From positions 1-64,000 of the IMG/VR virus record IMGVR_UViG_3300023049_000574: a stretch of DNA of 64,000 bases; one strand, given 5' to 3'. Below are positions 18,801 through 25,711 of this stretch, one piece after another (within the stretch, counting starts at the first letter, position 1; each line of letters opens with the position of its first letter). The stretch is from a virus. Position numbers and translations under genes: made by a program. The notes below the pieces were generated by a model. That model was given only the letters and a program-made list of their open reading frames with translations, did no database searches and was not told the DNA's origin.

Positions 18801-20869
18801 GTATAGGGGATTTTGATGTGAATTGGGGGGATGGTGTAGTGGAAAACATTACTACTACTTCTACTATAACACATACCTATAATCAATCAGGTATATATGA
18901 AATAAGGATGTATGAGGGGATATCAGGGTTTGATTTCACATCTGTGGGGTTTGATCAAATAAGATCCATTATTCAATTTGGTGATATAAAATGGAAAAAC
19001 TCATTTAGTTTCAGAAATTGTAGTGATCTTGTTGCAAAATATACAGATGCCCCTGATTTCTCACAACACATTAGTGGGAATTTGGGTTATTGTTTTGCGG
19101 GTTGTGTAAAATTCAATGGCGAAATGAATCATTGGGATATGAGTAATATTAATAACTTAGTGGGGTTCTTATCGGGCGCAAGTTCTTTCAATCAACCATT
19201 AAATAATTGGGATGTCTCAAATGTGACATCTATGAGAGTATTATTTTTTGGGTGTGATTCCTTTAACCAACCATTGAGTAATTGGGATCTTTCTAGTTGT
19301 ACAAATTTACAATCCACGTTCTACGGTGCTACATTATTTAATCAACCATTAAATAATTGGAACACATCTAATGTGGCTGACTTTTCGAATTTGTTTAGAG
19401 ATGCGATAACATTCAACCAACCATTAGATAAATGGGATACCTCAAATGTGATAAGTATGAGTAATACATTTAATAACGCAGAAGCATTCAACCAACCTTT
19501 AAATAATTGGAATGTATCAAAGGTTACAAATATGGATAACCTATTTATTAATACTGACTCATTTAATCAAGATTTAGATAATTGGGATACAGGTTCTGTT
19601 TCTTCTATGGTAAATATTTTCTTTAATGCAATAAGCTTTAATGGGAAAGTAAATACTTGGGATGTGTCTAATGTTACAAATTTTTCGAGTGTGTTCAGAA
19701 ATGCATTTGTATTCAACCAACCATTAAATAATTGGAACACAGCATCAGCAAGTACTTTTAACTCAATGTTTACATCTGCTGATAGATTTAACCAAAATAT
19801 TGATAGTTGGACAACTTCTAATGTTACTAATATGATTTCTATGTTCTCACCAACAGATGATTATAACCAACCTATGAATAGTTGGGATGTTGGTAGTGTT
19901 TCTTTGTTTAATCGTATGTTCTTTAATGCTGATAGTTTCTCCCAAAGTTTAACGAATTGGGATATGAGTAGCGCAGATAATATCTCACTTATGTTAGGGG
20001 ATGGGGTATTTAACGGTGATGTTAGTACTTGGGACACTTCAAATATTACAAATATGGCAGCAACATTTAGACTATCCCCATTTAACGGTGATGTTAGTGG
20101 TTGGGACACGTCTAATGTAATTAATATGGATTCTATGTTCTTGAACTTGGTGAATTTTAATTCAGATATCAGTGGATGGACAGTATCAAGTGTAACAAAT
20201 ATGACAAGTATGTTTGCTGGTAATGTATCTTTCTCCCAAGATATAGGTGGTTGGGATACTAGTAGTCTAGAAATTACGAGTGGTATGTTCTTTAATTGTG
20301 AATCCTTAGGTACACAAAGTTTAAATAATTGGGATGTGTCTAATGTAACTAATATGGCAGCAATGTTTAGGAGAGCTAATTTTGATGGAGATATCAGTAG
20401 TTGGGATACTACGAATGTTACTAACATGTCATTTATGCACGAACGTTTAACAACTAATACATTGTTTTTTAATCAAGATATCAGTAGTTGGACTGTATCA
20501 AATGTTGAGAACATGAGCTTTATGTTTAATACTAATGAGGAGTTTAACCAAGATATCAGTGGATGGGATGTTGGAGCTGTTACTAACATGGATAGTATGT
20601 TTAGTAACGCTGATGCGTTTGATATAGATATATCTTCTTGGGATATAAACCAAATTACAAATTTCTCGGACTTCTTAGTTGGTGCGCCTGGTTTCACCAC
20701 ATCAAACTATGATGCTATATTAATTGGGTGGGAATCCCAAGCACCAACATCAGGTCTTAGTATTGACTTTGGTAATAGTAAATATACAAGTGGTGGTACA
20801 GCAGCCGCAGCAAGAGCTTCGCTAGTCGGAACATATAGTTGGATAATATCAGATGGTGGTATTGCCTAA
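15815..20869 (+). CDS. Giant fibre/adhesin with propeller modules, PKD-like domain and 21 DUF285 (BspA-type) repeats
   Basis: A 1684-residue protein starting MNVSGNFGIK. Residues 1-960 contain three propeller-like modules with linkers near 327 (DQKDITKLITSDD) and 635 (SKNDRNPVNSD). Residues about 970-1030 form a PKD-like domain (FDVNWGDG, THTYNQSGIYEI). Residues about 1105-1630 are 21 repeats of roughly 25 residues with core W-D-x-S-x-V-x-x-M-x-x-M-F and F-N-Q-P-L, the DUF285 family known from BspA-like surface proteins and Mycoplasma. The end is GTYSWIISDGG. The gene completes the four-gene fibre array. A role in binding host surface or matrix is likely but inferred. Confidence 0.85.
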   Translation: MNVSGNFGIKKQKLIQSSDISLNYIDDEREVIISFFSNDDNPPVYNFYNYDNQKIGTFTLDSANVHPTNDFLEADDRDSGYYNAEEGYLLSLVRIYWELTPYSASYTTQSYLNGFVKIEFDYNDFASSTYSIVGYYGNGGTPYLNRVTYANTHIHYYDEPNNLVYLTSGHPNLNAKFEIIDAGSPSITQSRGTTANGYTHIIDVDKENLISEIRIAGIDATDNLYHNYRYNWNTDTLVMSATSGNGPTVYKDGSRYIEIDAISSQSSTLIVRLQDFDCNDITILAQEDSILSSTPNRVSSSEIRGGRFFDDTTRFMMSDSTGTYIYTMDQKDITKLITSDDLTFKELYATTNDFGNNSVVVDEDRGYIYISNNGAATVFSGAIIIERYDLDFNFIDQFAPATYNWGYNFMVFRNFANEKKSQFIIPFKIGAGTVQIGILDINFDTFSQSAFVSTATASVTNGGSVFTAFYYDDRLNKVYYSEGLFTAQNLWFKKLDMETAAVDVNYNTTAVAHVGDIIFDPLSESLYGVISYSGSSYSIATFDYKTTTFTNVTYNLPKRGICLSSVNDRVITIYYVNITEDTLSLEIYTNNNSFDLEQSISAPVSAFVSRVKSDDMVHFYAYGVGGSHNGIGRYLLTSKNDRNPVNSDCTYLKEVEYTTLSTIEGEMVIGIDNSDNYLYTMNTIDNDGIALTIRQYVMGATLSLTQSWSPASKIGIRYSTSPIWDQDKRTFWVTTVSGGNLVLNKIQINEITLTASTFLEEISYNFPSGYGSSITKVAYLKEEVNDIIISLSTTDNGLNNVYYVDKDLGTTSTTVDLSYISDSFQLRENLYLSDFNVSYFNTLGYGIAGIPSLNVRYDFNTDTAETLYSNIDRDNYIFETYLSKKLQRVLYKDITDDYLKYSVFDFKNDNEYSIIRSGATVSSSLSHIIKKDGNIASFDTGNGIYQEFKIDNKVFEIASDPCGEEELDVSTISPFIIEMVTNGSNQVSIPIEVDTGIGDFDVNWGDGVVENITTTSTITHTYNQSGIYEIRMYEGISGFDFTSVGFDQIRSIIQFGDIKWKNSFSFRNCSDLVAKYTDAPDFSQHISGNLGYCFAGCVKFNGEMNHWDMSNINNLVGFLSGASSFNQPLNNWDVSNVTSMRVLFFGCDSFNQPLSNWDLSSCTNLQSTFYGATLFNQPLNNWNTSNVADFSNLFRDAITFNQPLDKWDTSNVISMSNTFNNAEAFNQPLNNWNVSKVTNMDNLFINTDSFNQDLDNWDTGSVSSMVNIFFNAISFNGKVNTWDVSNVTNFSSVFRNAFVFNQPLNNWNTASASTFNSMFTSADRFNQNIDSWTTSNVTNMISMFSPTDDYNQPMNSWDVGSVSLFNRMFFNADSFSQSLTNWDMSSADNISLMLGDGVFNGDVSTWDTSNITNMAATFRLSPFNGDVSGWDTSNVINMDSMFLNLVNFNSDISGWTVSSVTNMTSMFAGNVSFSQDIGGWDTSSLEITSGMFFNCESLGTQSLNNWDVSNVTNMAAMFRRANFDGDISSWDTTNVTNMSFMHERLTTNTLFFNQDISSWTVSNVENMSFMFNTNEEFNQDISGWDVGAVTNMDSMFSNADAFDIDISSWDINQITNFSDFLVGAPGFTTSNYDAILIGWESQAPTSGLSIDFGNSKYTSGGTAAAARASLVGTYSWIISDGGIA
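19120..20720 (+). repeat. DUF285 coding repeat array
   Basis: Twenty-one tandem units of about 75 bases, each encoding a Trp-Asp-x-Ser element and an FNQ(P/D)(L/I)-type end. Units are diverged at the DNA level rather than identical, so this is an old protein repeat, not a recent slippage tract. Some units are shortened by one residue, and unit 18 carries a longer insert. Confidence 0.85.
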
Positions 20870-20874
20870 AAATA

Positions 20875-20885
20875 TTAATATATAG
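20875..20885 (+). promoter_or_regulatory. Putative phage promoter box
   Basis: A perfect TTAATATATAG ends three bases before ATG 20889, directly after the fibre array. Confidence 0.55.
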
Positions 20886-20888
20886 TCT

Positions 20889-22670
20889 ATGAGATATATA
20901 CTTCTATTAGAATATTATAATGATTTACAAAACGAATATTTCTTTTTGAGAAAAGAACCTAAGTATTTAGATATTTTTAAAAAAATGAAAGATAACGGAG
21001 CGTCCTTAGAAGAACTAGAAGAACTATATAATAGAATCAAAGGACATAAGAATACGTTAAAGCAACAGGATGTGAACCTTTTGGAATTAGACTTTGATGA
21101 AGAAGGAACAGATATCTACGAAAAAATAATTGACGTATTACAAGAAATTAACCTTACTGAAAAATTCAATAAATTCTCAAAATTACTTCCGAAACACCTA
21201 AGAGATGATATTAGAAACAAAAAAGAATATAGATCTAGGTTCAAAGAACTAATTATAGAATTTGATTACGATTATTATAAGAAATTCTTATCAACGGTTG
21301 CGAAGATAAAGGATGTTGATACACTTATTAAAAATATCGAGAAGTTCTTAGATAATAAAGATAGACATCAGATTATTAAGTCTATTGGAGAAATAGATGG
21401 TGTAGAGGTGTTCTTAAACAATAAAGATTATATAGTAGCCATAGTTTATAGTAGAGAAGCTTCGTGTGAATTAGGCGTATCACAATGGTGTATATCAACA
21501 CCCCAAAATAGTATGTGGAATCATTATGTAGAACACAAATCAGGTGTGCAATATTTTATGTGGGATTTAACATTAGGATCAACTAACCCATTATCTAAGA
21601 TAGGGATAACTATTTATAAAGCTGATTTCGATGCTTTCGATAAGGCTAATAACCGATTTAACGGAGCAATGGAAACTAAGTGGTGGAAAGAATTAAAAGA
21701 CGTTACAGAGCTTAATGACGATCAGCTACTCAAATATTTAAAACATAATACTAATAAAGACGCTTTTATACAATTAAGTGATGATAAGAAAAAGGAAGTT
21801 ATTAGAGAAAAACCACAATATTTATCTTACACATTAGATAGTATATATACTAAGGAAGAATTAAACGAATTAATAATGTCTAACCCTAATGTATTATTAT
21901 ATTTAGACGAACAATTTTTCGAAAGAGTTAAAAAAGAAATGGGCAATAAAATAATGGATCTTGTTATTAAAGCACCCTTACTTTTGTTGAAACAAAGCTC
22001 TATGGTAAAAGATGCGACACCCGATCAAAAGGCAGAGTATATTTGTAGTTATTTTAGTTTTGATAATTACCACACTGATAAATTAGAAGCACATTTAATT
22101 AATATTAAACACATATTTAATGAAGAATTCCAAGATCACAAATTCTTATTGCGATTATTAGATTGTAACCCAAGTATAATACATTACTTGCAAAATATAT
22201 ATCAAAGGGATTTGAAAAACGGTTTGTTGTTAATTTCTGATTTAGTAGATAAGTATGAAAGTAATAAAGATCATTGGAACGAATCTTTAAGTATATTAAG
22301 CGATAACTCTTTAATGAAAAGGTATTTTATAAACGGTGTTTATAAAGATTATGTAGATCAAGACTTATATATCTTTAATGGATCTATGGAAAAGAAAAAA
22401 GTAGGGACTAGTGATAGTGGTAGAGACCTATTTGAAGAAGTATTGGACATCGAAAGAATGGTTAAATACAATCCCCTTATAACTGAGCATGAAGCTAGTG
22501 GTATGAAAATGAGATCTAAGTTCGAGAGTTCTAAAAAACTAAAAACATATGGAATTTGGACATCTAAGAATATGTTCGCAGAAGAAGGACAACTATTTGT
22601 TGATCGTGATGTATATGAAGGCGACCAAATGATACAAGACTTGATTCAGGAAAAGATGTTTGAGATTTAA
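20889..22670 (+). CDS. Large hypothetical phage protein with WCIST motif
   Basis: A 593-residue, mostly helical protein beginning MRYILLLEYYNDL. Around residues 190-245 is LGVSQWCISTPQN, then VQYFMWDL and KIGITI; from memory, proteins with an LGxxTxWCxx(A/T) motif followed by Y and K/H elements recur in large phages, but their activity is unknown to me. Residues 270-500 contain repeated helical segments with NPNVLLYL- and NPSIIHYL-type ends, perhaps a solenoid. No catalytic signature is recognised. It overlaps the convergent gene at 22667 by four bases. Confidence 0.8.
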   Translation: MRYILLLEYYNDLQNEYFFLRKEPKYLDIFKKMKDNGASLEELEELYNRIKGHKNTLKQQDVNLLELDFDEEGTDIYEKIIDVLQEINLTEKFNKFSKLLPKHLRDDIRNKKEYRSRFKELIIEFDYDYYKKFLSTVAKIKDVDTLIKNIEKFLDNKDRHQIIKSIGEIDGVEVFLNNKDYIVAIVYSREASCELGVSQWCISTPQNSMWNHYVEHKSGVQYFMWDLTLGSTNPLSKIGITIYKADFDAFDKANNRFNGAMETKWWKELKDVTELNDDQLLKYLKHNTNKDAFIQLSDDKKKEVIREKPQYLSYTLDSIYTKEELNELIMSNPNVLLYLDEQFFERVKKEMGNKIMDLVIKAPLLLLKQSSMVKDATPDQKAEYICSYFSFDNYHTDKLEAHLINIKHIFNEEFQDHKFLLRLLDCNPSIIHYLQNIYQRDLKNGLLLISDLVDKYESNKDHWNESLSILSDNSLMKRYFINGVYKDYVDQDLYIFNGSMEKKKVGTSDSGRDLFEEVLDIERMVKYNPLITEHEASGMKMRSKFESSKKLKTYGIWTSKNMFAEEGQLFVDRDVYEGDQMIQDLIQEKMFEI

Positions 22671-23092
22671 ATCAACTGATCGATAAAGAAATCCCTCAAT
22701 ATATGTTTATAATCTTCTCTATGTAATAGATTAGTATAAAAATCTATTTTGTTTATCCTTGCTTGGTTCGTATATTCATATTTTTTTTTCTTATAAACAC
22801 CTATGTCTGTTTTACCATCTACGGTTCTAAAGCTTATAAACTTCTCATTTATTTTAGTTATCACAATAGTAATAGAACCAATAAAGAACCTTTTATTATT
22901 AAAGTTAAAATTTTTAATGATATTGTCTTCTTGTACCATTTCCATATCACTTAACTTTTCTGAAAATTCAGAAATCATTTCCTTGGTTTTATTATGGTTA
23001 ATAAAGAATTCCTTTCTATGGTATTCTCTATTGTCCAACACTTCTTGGAATTCAGGGAATAATTTATAAAGCACCTTTTCTCTACTATTCAT
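22667..23092 (-). CDS. Hypothetical protein ending in an RDxxIDxL tag
   Basis: A 141-residue basic protein. The first 55 residues are helical, followed by a beta-rich middle (RFFIGSITIVITKINEKFISF). It ends HILRDFFIDQLI, a variant of the C-terminal tag shared by other small proteins in the window. Its ATG overlaps the end of the upstream HD-domain gene by eight bases, so the two are probably co-translated. No family recognised. Confidence 0.75.
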   Translation of the reverse strand: MNSREKVLYKLFPEFQEVLDNREYHRKEFFINHNKTKEMISEFSEKLSDMEMVQEDNIIKNFNFNNKRFFIGSITIVITKINEKFISFRTVDGKTDIGVYKKKKYEYTNQARINKIDFYTNLLHREDYKHILRDFFIDQLI

Positions 23093-23615
23093 ATACCGTT
23101 ATTTTGCTTTCTATTTTACTAATAAGTTCTTGGTGTGTTTCAGATAAAAATCTATCTTTTAATTTGTCTAAAATATACCTTGTTTCACTAACATACTTTT
23201 CTCTAAAACTATCAGAAGCTTTAGGTAAATCAGAACAGTTATGTAATCGATCTGCTAGTTTAATTACTAACGCATAGCTAGTCATTTTAAGCATTTTCCT
23301 AGAAAGATATTCTTTCTTTCCTATTTTCTCTATCTCATCTTTATCTGATGTCAATTCATATACGATTGATGCAACAGATTCACCGAACTCTTTTTCAATA
23401 TCTTCTAAGGTAACATCTGTGTCTTCAACAGTATCGTGTAACAAAGAAGCAATAAGTAACTTAATTATCTTATTACTTCTTTTGTGATCTTTCACAATCT
23501 TAGCAACTGCAGCAGGATGGTGTGCATATTCTAATTTTGAATACTTTCTGAATTGACCCTCATGGGATACAATCATTAGCTCTAACGCCTTTCTTAGCTC
23601 TGACTTAGGTTTCAT
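23085..23615 (-). CDS. HD-domain small alarmone hydrolase-like protein (SpoT/MESH1-type)
   Basis: A 176-residue single-domain HD phosphohydrolase. Motifs match the (p)ppGpp hydrolase domain of RelA/SpoT and the small hydrolase MESH1: AHHP (His32), LLHDTVED (His60-Asp61, Glu64-Asp65) and KLADRLHN (Asp122). These supply the metal-binding residues. There is no synthetase, TGS or ACT domain, so it would only remove the 3' pyrophosphate from ppGpp. A phage could use it to relieve the stringent response during infection. Other HD nucleotidases cannot be excluded. It is the first gene of a two-gene minus-strand operon. Confidence 0.75.
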   Translation of the reverse strand: MKPKSELRKALELMIVSHEGQFRKYSKLEYAHHPAAVAKIVKDHKRSNKIIKLLIASLLHDTVEDTDVTLEDIEKEFGESVASIVYELTSDKDEIEKIGKKEYLSRKMLKMTSYALVIKLADRLHNCSDLPKASDSFREKYVSETRYILDKLKDRFLSETHQELISKIESKITVYE

Positions 23616-23650
23616 AGTACAAAGATACGAATTTTTTTATATATATTATA

Positions 23651-23983
23651 ATGGATATTACTAATAAATACCTTAGCGTTCTCTCCGAATGTGTGTTCAT
23701 CTCTAAAATGAACAACGGATTTATAACAAATTGCAATTGTACATTAGAAAACCTAACAGATGATTATGATCGGGATAAGATCTTCAAAGAGAATAGAGGT
23801 ACGTTCAGAGGCTTAGTTAATAAATCGAATGGTCGAAAGTATATTACTTTGTTAGACAGTAAGTTGTGTGAATTGAAAGATTTCTATATAATAGATAAGA
23901 ACAAAAAGGATATATCAGATTTAACATTCGCTCAATACAAGGCATATTTAAGAGATAAGAAAATAGACGATATATTGGACTAG
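23651..23983 (+). CDS. Hypothetical protein with C-terminal RDKKIDDILD tag
   Basis: A 110-residue soluble protein with no recognised fold. The middle has VNKSNGRKYITLLDSKLCEL, suggesting a small beta domain. The final residues, AYLRDKKIDDILD, are a near-consensus copy of the tag. It is divergent from the alarmone hydrolase gene, with 35 bases between starts containing a TTTATATATAT tract four bases before this ATG. It ends in TAG, showing amber is a normal stop in this genome. Confidence 0.75.
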   Translation: MDITNKYLSVLSECVFISKMNNGFITNCNCTLENLTDDYDRDKIFKENRGTFRGLVNKSNGRKYITLLDSKLCELKDFYIIDKNKKDISDLTFAQYKAYLRDKKIDDILD

Positions 23984-23999
23984 AGAAGAAAGACATTTT

Positions 24000-24010
24000 C
24001 TAATATATAG
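24000..24010 (+). promoter_or_regulatory. Putative phage promoter box
   Basis: CTAATATATAG lies 23 bases before ATG 24034, a longer-leader example. Confidence 0.4.
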
Positions 24011-24033
24011 TTTATAAAAATAAGATTAAAATT

Positions 24034-24264
24034 ATGGAATTTATTAAGTGGGCTTTAGGTCACAAGAAACATTGGTATAAATTAGTAATATTATTTCCTA
24101 TTGGTTTAATAGGATGTATATTCCTTTTACCCGAAGCGTATAGTAGCGATTCTGCATTGGTTGCTAAAATTATGATCACAGTAGCCTTAGTAGGATTTAC
24201 ATCTGCGATTGTATATCAGCCTTATACTATTTACAAAAGGCTCAAAAGAATGGGTGAACTGTAA
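24034..24264 (+). CDS. Small two-helix membrane protein
   Basis: A 76-residue protein with two hydrophobic segments: about residues 16-34 (KLVILFPIGLIGCIFLL) and 44-64 (AKIMITVALVGFTSAIVY). A basic N-terminal KHKK-type region and basic C-terminal YKRLKRM suggest both ends face the cytoplasm. It could sit in the host inner membrane (holin-like, spanin-like or superinfection-exclusion roles are possible), but nothing decides between these. It is followed by a 123-base gap with hairpins. Confidence 0.75.
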   Translation: MEFIKWALGHKKHWYKLVILFPIGLIGCIFLLPEAYSSDSALVAKIMITVALVGFTSAIVYQPYTIYKRLKRMGEL

Positions 24265-24310
24265 GGAAGAATATATTATTTACTATATATTGAGTTGATT
24301 ATTTAATGTC

Positions 24311-24351
24311 CTGTTATCATAGGGTAACAGTCGAGAAATACTTAGTGTTTC
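24311..24351 (+). promoter_or_regulatory. Tandem hairpins in the 5' leader of the SHOCT gene
   Basis: The first stem is CTGTTATC (24311-24318) with GGTAACAG (24323-24330), eight pairs including one wobble, with a 4-base loop. The second is GAAATAC (24335-24341) with GTGTTTC (24345-24351), including one wobble, with a 3-base loop. They lie in a 123-base gap, the longest non-coding leader in this half. No T-run follows, so they are not a classical terminator; mRNA stabilisation or regulation is possible. Confidence 0.5.
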
Positions 24352-24387
24352 GAAGATATTAAAATAAAAAAAAATAAAATATCAATT

Positions 24388-25197
24388 ATGAAAAGTTTTA
24401 ACAAAAAACCGAGTGCATGGATATGTACTAATGACAAAAATCGTCAAAACAGAGGTAGGGCAAAGATCTACCAACCACAATCAAAAGTTTACCTTAACGA
24501 CAACGAAGAATTCGAAATAGAACTATTTAACCCTAGTTCCTATAACGTAAAAGCCGTTATTAAGATCGATGGTAAAGCAATTATGCAAGGTGGTTTAGTA
24601 TTAAGATCAGGAGAAAGAGTTTACTTAGAATGTTTCCCTGACAACAAAAAGAAATTTACTTTTAAGACATATGAAGTAGAAAACTCAAATGAAGTTATTG
24701 AAGCTATTAGTGAAAATGGTAACGTTGAGATAAATTTCTATAGAGAAAAGATTATCGATTATTATTTCTATAATAGTACTAATTTTGATACATCAATTAA
24801 TATCGGAAATACAAGATGTTTTGATAACTCATCAAGTACTGTTTTTGGGTCACCAACAACTACTTTAACTAACTTTGGTTCTTCTTCGGATACAGTTTCT
24901 ACTGCTTATTTTTCAAGTAATATTGAAACAGGGCAAGTGGACGGTGGTTTACAGTCGGATCAAAATTTCACACCTGTGGGTATGGACTTCGAAACATGGG
25001 TATTATCATCTTATAGTTTTAAACTATTACCGATGAGTCAAAAACCTGCCGAACCTAAACAGTTTAAGGTCGATAAGGAAAAAGTCAATACGATAGGTAA
25101 TAAAATAAAACTATTGTCTGAGTTAAATCAACTTAAAGAAAGTGGCACAATAACCCACAAAGAATTTAAGGAGATGAAAAGTGAGATCATGGACTAA
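24388..25197 (+). CDS. SHOCT-domain protein with Ser/Thr-rich middle
   Basis: A 269-residue protein. Residues 1-120 form a beta-rich domain (AKIYQPQSKVYLNDNEEFEIEL, GGLVLRSGERVYLECFP). Residues 130-200 are Ser/Thr/Asn-rich and low complexity. Residues 235-269 match the SHOCT pattern: KLLSELNQLKESGTITHKEF, a short C-terminal domain thought to help oligomerisation. It is flanked by a structured leader and a strong terminator, so it is a single-gene unit and probably abundant, which suits a virion component. The exact role is unknown. Confidence 0.75.
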   Translation: MKSFNKKPSAWICTNDKNRQNRGRAKIYQPQSKVYLNDNEEFEIELFNPSSYNVKAVIKIDGKAIMQGGLVLRSGERVYLECFPDNKKKFTFKTYEVENSNEVIEAISENGNVEINFYREKIIDYYFYNSTNFDTSINIGNTRCFDNSSSTVFGSPTTTLTNFGSSSDTVSTAYFSSNIETGQVDGGLQSDQNFTPVGMDFETWVLSSYSFKLLPMSQKPAEPKQFKVDKEKVNTIGNKIKLLSELNQLKESGTITHKEFKEMKSEIMD

Positions 25198-25200
25198 GTG

Positions 25201-25228
25201 AAAAGGAGGGTATATCCCTCCTTTTTTT
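25201..25228 (+). terminator. Rho-independent terminator
   Basis: GGAGGG (25205-25210) pairs with CCCTCC (25216-25221), extended by four A-T pairs, then seven T. It closes the SHOCT gene and may also work in reverse for the convergent gene that stops at 25227, since AAAAGG on the other side gives a short U-run. Confidence 0.85.
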
Positions 25229-25694
25229 ATTCTTCTTCTTCTTCTTCTTCGTCGCTTAATATACTATCGATTGTACGATCTCTTAATATATCTTTAGATA
25301 AATGTTTAACTACCATATTGGGTTTGTTCGTAAATTTCATAGGTTTATTGCTATGTACGTTCCACGTAGATCTTGCGCCTTCCTTCTCTAAAACCTTCTG
25401 TCTACTGTGTATAATATCTTTATACATTTCATAAATATGATCTGTTTCGGGATCTTTACCTACCCCCATATTTTCGTGTTCGTGTAAATCAGGAAATAGA
25501 ATAGATTTAATTCCCTTAAAATGCTCCATTAGTTTATCACGATCTTCTGTACTGATACTACTCCGTAATATCATATCATTGTATGGATATGACCTATCGG
25601 GCATTTTACCTAACTTGATATCAACAGCAGTTTCTAAACAATTTGCTATAATGAAAAGTTGCTCATCATTAAGCGTAATTTCATATTCTTCCAT
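25227..25694 (-). CDS. Hypothetical protein with RDRTIDSILSD tag and poly-Glu tail
   Basis: A 155-residue acidic/basic mixed protein. The first 70 residues are helical (LNDEQLFIIANCLETAVDIK; KLMEHFKGIKSIL). Near the end, DILRDRTIDSILSD is a copy of the shared tag, followed by seven Glu encoded by a TTC/GAA triplet microsatellite at 25230-25250. The microsatellite is prone to slippage, so the tail length may vary between isolates. The family is not recognised. It stops inside the shared terminator region. Confidence 0.75.
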   Translation of the reverse strand: MEEYEITLNDEQLFIIANCLETAVDIKLGKMPDRSYPYNDMILRSSISTEDRDKLMEHFKGIKSILFPDLHEHENMGVGKDPETDHIYEMYKDIIHSRQKVLEKEGARSTWNVHSNKPMKFTNKPNMVVKHLSKDILRDRTIDSILSDEEEEEEE

Positions 25695-25711
25695 ATTACA
25701 AATATAGTAAA

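Noticed and set aside
19861-20427. Long minus-strand reading frame opposite the DUF285 region
   Set aside because: It is an antisense shadow of the periodic coding repeats, with Leu/Ser-rich low-quality composition and no start context.
19120-20720. CRISPR-like or tandem DNA repeat array
   Set aside because: The units are protein-coding DUF285 repeats with diverged DNA and no spacers.
15815-20869. Diversity-generating retroelement acting on the fibre array
   Set aside because: No reverse transcriptase, template repeat or accessory gene is visible in the window; variation looks modular rather than adenine-directed.
25230-25250. TTC triplet microsatellite as a regulatory repeat
   Set aside because: It encodes the poly-Glu tail of the 25227-25694 protein; slippage is noted but no separate function is supported.
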